This document shows positions 18,293 through 22,500 of a stretch of DNA of 22,500 nucleotides, one piece after another. The first letter of the stretch is position 1; the number at the start of each line of letters is the position of its first letter. A program made the position numbers and the translations under genes. The stretch covers positions 1 through 22,500 of the forward strand of contig CAICTM010001798.1 in the NCBI GenBank assembly GCA_903772945.1, in the 5' to 3' direction. Source of the DNA: Seminavis robusta. Taxonomy: Eukaryota > Bacillariophyta > Bacillariophyceae > Naviculales > Naviculaceae. Below the pieces are notes generated by a model, which worked only from the letters and a program-made list of their open reading frames with translations, did not search any database and was not told where the DNA came from.

Positions 18293-18685
18293 ATGATGAT
18301 TTTACCACCTTTGATTCGTGAGGTGAGGCGCACCCGTCACCTAGTCTTTTCCTGTTGGAATCCTTCGTCCAATGATTACAATGAGCTATTGGCTATTGCC
18401 GAGATTATTCAGGCTTCATTGGTCTACAAGACGGTGCGCGATGGTTACAGGCCTAGGTTGGTGGGATGTTTCTTGCTGTATGGTCCTCCCGCATACCCGA
18501 GTCAAATCGTGGACGCGCTCCCGAATTTCGAGGTGACTTCGGTTGGGCATGAATTCTCGAGTGGGCTTCATTGGCTTCGTAATGTGGGGCCTACACGATC
18601 TGGTCTCTACGTGGACGGTGTTCTTTTCAATAACGGAGTGGAAAATCCTTTCGATTCCATCAAGACTCGATTGTTCCAGGATTGA
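18293..18685 (+). CDS. Rep-like HUH-fold protein B, catalytic residues lost
   Basis: 130 residues from the ATG at 18293 (a second ATG follows at once). It aligns by eye along the whole Rep nuclease domain encoded at 20095-19739. RHLVFSCWNP (15-24) matches motif I FTLNNY. RPRLVGCFLLYG (53-64) matches motif II PHLQG. A helix follows (QIVDALPNFEVTSV), and GLHWLRN (91-97) sits where motif III EYCKK is expected. Spacings between motifs are within a few residues of Rep. His-x-Gln of motif II is R-L-V and the nucleophile Tyr is Trp, so it should not cut DNA. It is probably a domesticated or decoy origin-binding protein. There is no helicase domain. A Gly/Lys/Phe repeat in the +1 frame follows directly after the stop. 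Confidence 0.6.
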   Translation: MMILPPLIREVRRTRHLVFSCWNPSSNDYNELLAIAEIIQASLVYKTVRDGYRPRLVGCFLLYGPPAYPSQIVDALPNFEVTSVGHEFSSGLHWLRNVGPTRSGLYVDGVLFNNGVENPFDSIKTRLFQD

Positions 18686-18719
18686 GGTACCGACGGTCGA
18701 CGAACGAGGAGGAGGGAAG

Positions 18720-18791
18720 TTTTCGACGAGCGATTACAGAGGGAAGTTTGACGGGTTTTCGACGGGCGATTACGGAGGGAAGTTCGACGGG
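18720..18791. repeat. 36-bp in-frame tandem repeat
   Basis: Two 36-bp copies (18720-18755 and 18756-18791) differ at three positions. In the frame one base ahead of Rep-like B, this tract is open from 18543 to 18947 and encodes repeats like GKFSTSDYRGKFDGF and FSTGDYGGKFDG. Because 36 is a multiple of three and two of the three differences change Arg or Gly codons only mildly, it may be coding, perhaps as a frameshifted tail of Rep-like B. Confidence 0.7.
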
Positions 18792-18877
18792 TGTTGGAGT
18801 TCGGGAGGAAAGTTTACCGATAATGAAGTAATAGTCTCTCGTTACAAAAATGTTCGTTGGATTTCGATTTCGGAGAA

Positions 18878-19186
18878 ATGGACGATCATTACTCTCAAAT
18901 GGCTGTTCATTGCCATGGTGTGTTCCGGTCTAATGCAACATCGTTGAAGGTTCGGGTTATGGCTAGCTCCATCCCTATCGTCAGACGTGGAAGCATGCTT
19001 CACTGGATGCCTGTATTGCATCGTGTTAGCACGTTTCCGATCATCGAGGATGAACTTTGCGAAGAAGCATGTCTTCAGCGGCCTTTGTTCTATTGCGAGC
19101 TCGATGCTAGGCGTATCAAAGAGATGAAGAGACGATACCATCTAACAAAGATCAAACGACACAAGTTTAAACGACACGTCGTCTAA
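18878..19186 (+). CDS. Hypothetical protein with basic tail, 102 residues
   Basis: ATG at 18878 (MDDHYSQMAVHCHG). The centre is mixed, with an acidic patch (IIEDELCEEACLQRP), and the C-terminus is strongly basic (EMKRRYHLTKIKRHKFKRH). No family is recognised. Its TAA (19184-19186) overlaps the TAG of Rep on the other strand (19185-19183), a compact convergent end. The same frame as Rep-like B resumes here after stops, so it might once have been joined to it. The basic tail suggests nucleic-acid binding. Confidence 0.45.
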   Translation: MDDHYSQMAVHCHGVFRSNATSLKVRVMASSIPIVRRGSMLHWMPVLHRVSTFPIIEDELCEEACLQRPLFYCELDARRIKEMKRRYHLTKIKRHKFKRHVV

Positions 19187-20095
19187 CTTAAGATAATGAT
19201 CTTGTATCGGTCTTGGCTGAGTTTCGTCATTTCGGGGTGTTCATTCATCAACACGACGACGTGAGGACATTGGAGTCTTTTGATTTTGCTTTCATATTTC
19301 GGGCTAAAAATATAACCATTCTTCAACTCTTCCAAGAAATCATACTGAATGAAATCGCCTTGTTTACTTCGGGGACAATCGAAAAAGAAGACTTTACTTT
19401 CTTCGTTGATCACGTACGCCATGTCGGCTTTCCTTCCAGGTACCACGATTTGCGCGTTGTCGTGTAGTTCACAATAATACCGAGCAAACCAACTCTTACC
19501 TTGATTCCCGGTTTTATCAACGACGAAGATAATTTCACGGGTGTCGGCTGTACGCCTCAAGGATTCGTTCAGACTGGCTTGCCAGTTCCTGAGGGGGTGA
19601 CATTCAATGGTTGGTTTCGGGCGATGATCGTCGATGTACTCTCTGACGAACCGAGGAACTCGTGCACAGATATCGGAGTGAAGTTCACGGAGTTCTACTG
19701 GGTCTGTGACTCCTTCCTTGACCGATTGTTTGAATTCCTCAAGGTCCGAATTTCCTTTTTTTCGACCTGACGACGTCTTGCTTGCTTGGGATGTTTCCTA
19801 GTTCTGAAAAATCTCCGTCTTTCTTGCAGTACTCGATGCTTTGCGAGAGATGTCTTGTAACCGAGCAATGGGCTCTTCCAATCAGGGTTGTTACCTGTTG
19901 GAGCATCTTCCGGGATTGGAAGCAAACAGTACCTTGAAGATGTGGTGTACCCGATGCACCGACTTCCCTGCCGAAAATTAGGTAATCGATTTCTGCAGTA
20001 GAGGGGGCTGATGACAGGCGGTCTATATCCGCTGGGGTGTAGTTGTTTAGAGTGAAGCTCCAATACTTGGCTCTTGGTCTGCGACGGGATACAGC
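19183..20095 (-). pseudogene. rep: CRESS-DNA-type replication initiator Rep (HUH nuclease and SF3 helicase), frameshifted
   Basis: Rep nicks the origin, becomes joined to the 5' end through Tyr, and unwinds DNA for rolling-circle replication. The nuclease domain (20095-19739) has motif I FTLNNY, motif II PHLQG (HUH-type metal site) and motif III EYCKKDGDF with the nucleophile Tyr. The helicase domain (frame open from about 19755 to 19183) has Walker A GNQGKS, Walker B VFFFDCPR and motif C VVVLMNEHPEMTKLSQDRY. The two lie in different frames. The frame must skip one base, most simply at the run of seven A (plus-strand T at 19756-19762). No ATG exists between the upstream TAA (20098-20096) and motif I, so the start is also missing or non-ATG. 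A TTTATAAA near 20117 could be a TATA box. All catalytic residues are intact. Bacilladnaviruses of diatoms carry this type of Rep, but the exact family needs a tree. Confidence 0.85.
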
Positions 20096-20246
20096 TTACA
20101 ATTCAGCTTTACAGCTTTATAAATTGCGGGCCTATTCTAGAAAATAGTCAATAACTGCTCACTTATTTGGAAATACAAACTTTACATCTCTTAGATCGTT
20201 AGATTAATCAATCCACAATGGTATTGTCGCATGGTAGCATGCGAGG

Positions 20247-21373
20247 TTATGAGATGTTACTCATTCTTTGTGTGGCACTCCCAGTCGAGGAGTGTGCTTT
20301 GTATGGAAACTTGGGGAATCCACGATGTTCACTGGTGAAGTGTGCACTGTTTCCTTTGGAGAACCTCCAACAGTTGCGACAGTATTTAGCAACCACGTTC
20401 CCATCAACAGAAATGGGTTGTTGGGCATCATCGGGAATGCTCTCCCTTGGTAGAAGCAAGGCTTTCTTGATGAGACCAGAGAGCTAGGAGTTGGTTTCAG
20501 CACTCAAGCCATTATCCTTTGGAGCACCTCGCTACGGACATGATGGATCGTTTCTGTGGTGACCGGTAGCCCACAGTCAAAGCAGGCACCTCCACTAGGA
20601 CTGGTACCACTGCTGGTGGAGCCACTCGTTCTATCCTGGGTGAGACTACTAACCTTGGCCTCAACAGCATTGTCGATTGCTGCCTGGAAGCCTTGGCCTG
20701 GGAGGTTTGGATCCAGTTTGGCAGCTCATATGTTTCTGGTTGCATTAGCACCGATAGAGGGCATCCAAGTCATTAAAAGTATCGATTGCTTCCAATTCTT
20801 TGTTCCCATAGTTGCTAACAAATCCGTTTATGTCGCTCTTGACAACGAGCTCATGGACTTTGGATCGAAAAAATGGACACCCACATCCAACAAGACCTCT
20901 CTGTGATGTGCTGGTTATTTCAGGCATGGGATCACTGACATAAAGTTCAATCGAAACTCTTTGATGATCTTGCTTGCATCGACAACATACATGGAAACAT
21001 TTTCACCAGGGAACTTGGTGATGTCCAGTTGAAGAAGCGGCGTTGAGGGTCTCAATCTTGCTGAGAGAAGGTCTGTATATTTTCTGCAGAAGAGCCAGAA
21101 GAAGTTGGGGCCCATTGAGTTTGGCTCTAGGAACATAAGATTTCAATTCTTCCTGGAATGCATCAGTGCAAGAGTTAAAGACATCCTTTCCCGACCAGGC
21201 AAGGTTGGTAGATCATACTGGCAGACACAGTGTGGCTTCAGAGTCCCATCATCTATGAATCCAACCCCATTTACTGTTAGATCCTGATGCCATTTGTCCA
21301 TCATAGATTCTGAGACTGCCAGGACGAGTGAACATATTAATTTTTTGTTAATCGGTTTAAGTATTAAGATCAC
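20247..21373 (-). pseudogene. Decayed retroelement Gag-like gene
   Basis: Several minus-strand frames read in succession as one broken protein. They include a piece with DKWHQDLTVNGVGFIDDG (about 21300-21220), one with FFWLFCRKYTDLLSARLRP and FPGENVSMYVVDASKIIKEF (21100-20945), one with HELVVKSDINGF and NKELEAIDTFNDLDALY (20870-20750), and a final zinc-knuckle-like KYCRNCWRFSKGNSAHFTSE (C-x2-C-x9-H-x4-H) at about 20400-20340. The arrangement, a helical body then a zinc knuckle, fits the Gag of Copia-type retrotransposons common in diatoms. Frameshifts are many and no protease, integrase or reverse transcriptase follows. It abuts the upstream side of Rep at about 20100-20247, so the virus-like block may have landed beside or inside this relic. 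Confidence 0.5.
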
Positions 21374-22500
21374 TCAAACAACAATCAAGATCCCTTCCAT
21401 TCCAGCTCAAGTATCTACTTTCAAGGCGATAAGGAGGGTAACACCATGGGACAGGCATTGACTCAGTCTAGTATCGAGATAGGAGCTGGAGGGAATCCTT
21501 CATTCCTTTCTTTGATGCCAATTACATTGGTGAGTGTGGTTGTTGATGTTTAGTATGGTCAGTCTCACATGGAAACCCTGAGGCATAGGGTGCTTTGATG
21601 GTTCCTTTCCATTCCATCTGAGCCAGATCTGTCCAGGCTCCAGTGTGGTTGATACATCAAGCGGGGGCTTCTGTAAGCTGGTCTTTTCTTTGGATTCCCA
21701 ATGTGTTGGAGGAGTCCTGAATTTGAGCTGCGGTCAAGGGACTGAAGTCATGATTGGAGATCAGATGGTGGGTTCTGGATCAGATTCAAAGAAGGCTTTG
21801 TCTGATATCCCTGTGGATGACAAGGGATTGGCATGGTAACTTGTTGAAGTAGGGTGATGAAGGGATGCGAATAGAGGAAGGTCGTCAAGGTCCTTAATAA
21901 TAGATGATGGAATGGAGGCAGTGAAAATAACAAGTGTCAACGTGCGATGGCAACAGGAAAGCAATGGCAAATGGGGAGGAGGCGGTGGATATATGTAGCA
22001 GTTGGATCTGGTTGAGGTTTGAGGCCCCACACCGAATTGTTTGGCAAATACAATTTTAAATTTAACAGCACACAGCGCGTTGTTATCTTTCAAACGACCA
22101 ACATGCAAGCCAGTCAAAACGACCGACTGCAACAGCAAGCCAGCAACGGAGGAACGGCCAATATAGGGCTGTAAGTGGCTCCGGAGCGGACTCATGCATG
22201 ACAACTAGCCGAGTCGTCAAGAGAAATAGGACCTCATCGCGATTTCGATCGCAACAGGATAAATGAACAAGGGTAACAAGTGTATTGCTTAGAGCGAATC
22301 AGAACAACCATGTTGAGCATAGGTGATTGCTTGCTGAGCAATCCAAGGTATCGTACAAAGGGATCATAATGGATCCAATCGACAGATTAATTGCAAAAGG
22401 GGAAGATACACGATGAAGATAATGAGAGGAAACCAGGACTCTGCATCAAAGGATAGCATCATTCCATTGACACCAATAAGGGACTAGAACATTAAAAGAA
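21374..22500. other. Region without a supported gene
   Basis: Possibly the 5' part or leader of the decayed Gag-like element. A minus-strand frame at 22204-21761 (147 codons) has a Pro run and low-complexity Ser/Leu/His sequence with no motif, so I do not call it. No long terminal repeat is recognisable in the window. Confidence 0.35.

Larger units (their letters stand above)
14276..20095. mobile_element. Integrated virus-like replicon (CRESS-type Rep plus family A-like polymerase)
   Basis: A gene-dense block of about 5.8 kb set between a host kinesin gene and a Gag-like relic. Its genes lie on both strands with tiny gaps, and some stop codons overlap. Contents left to right: Rep-like protein A (+), Cys-rich protein (-), iteron-like repeats, RING protein (+), small ORF (+), polymerase (+), basic protein (-), Rep-like protein B (+), 102-residue basic protein (+), Rep (-). 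I see no introns, no capsid or packaging gene and no integrase. The ends are not defined: no convincing terminal repeats or target duplication. I chose the hairpin on the left and the last open Rep codon on the right. The length is close to that of diatom-infecting bacilladnaviruses (about 6 kb), but gene content differs. Confidence 0.65.

Noticed and set aside
18024..18296. 90-residue hydrophobic ORF with ATGA overlap to Rep-like B
   Set aside because: T-rich DNA gives hydrophobic codons by chance and there are no other signs of coding; mentioned only as a possibility.
21761..22204. 147-codon minus-strand ORF with a Pro run
   Set aside because: Low complexity, no domain and no partner; coding not supported.

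Overview
The window is eukaryotic nuclear DNA, most likely from a diatom or close stramenopile relative. This rests on a receptor-type class III nucleotide cyclase with short GT-AG introns (77-96 nt), sparse single-exon genes, and decayed transposons between them. The species cannot be named from the sequence alone.

Layout. Positions 1-537 hold the 5' part of an unrecognised membrane-anchored gene (minus strand) that leaves the window. At 1594-3063 (minus) lies a broken tyrosine-recombinase gene of Crypton type. Positions 4045-7168 (minus) are a nine-exon receptor guanylate-cyclase-like gene, including two consecutive 11-nt microexons. Positions 7169-10071 are gene-free and rich in repeats: a 10-bp phased array, a hairpin-bearing inverted repeat, and a cluster of 18-bp palindromes between two direct repeats. 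Then come a type II membrane glycosyltransferase (10072-11508, minus) and a motor-only kinesin (12205-13419, minus), followed by a decayed pentapeptide-like repeat tract (13600-13930).

The standout is about 14276-20095. It is a compact, intron-poor block with genes on both strands that looks like an integrated virus or virus-like replicon. It encodes a CRESS-DNA-type Rep (HUH nuclease plus superfamily 3 helicase, minus strand, one frameshift). It also encodes a small palm-domain family A-like DNA polymerase (two frameshifts). Two further small proteins follow the Rep nuclease motif order and spacing but have lost the metal-binding HUH residues. The rest is a RING finger protein, a two-repeat cysteine-rich protein, several unknown small proteins, an iteron-like repeat array, and a hairpin with tandem 32-bp repeats at the left end. 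I see no capsid gene. Rep next to a family A-like polymerase, together with two inactivated Rep-fold paralogues, is the best candidate here for an undescribed system.

To the right (20247-21373, minus) is a decayed Gag-like retroelement fragment with a zinc knuckle. The last 1.1 kb shows no supported gene. How the element's genes cooperate is inference: Rep would nick and unwind, the polymerase would copy, and the degenerate Rep-like proteins could bind the origin or Rep without cutting.
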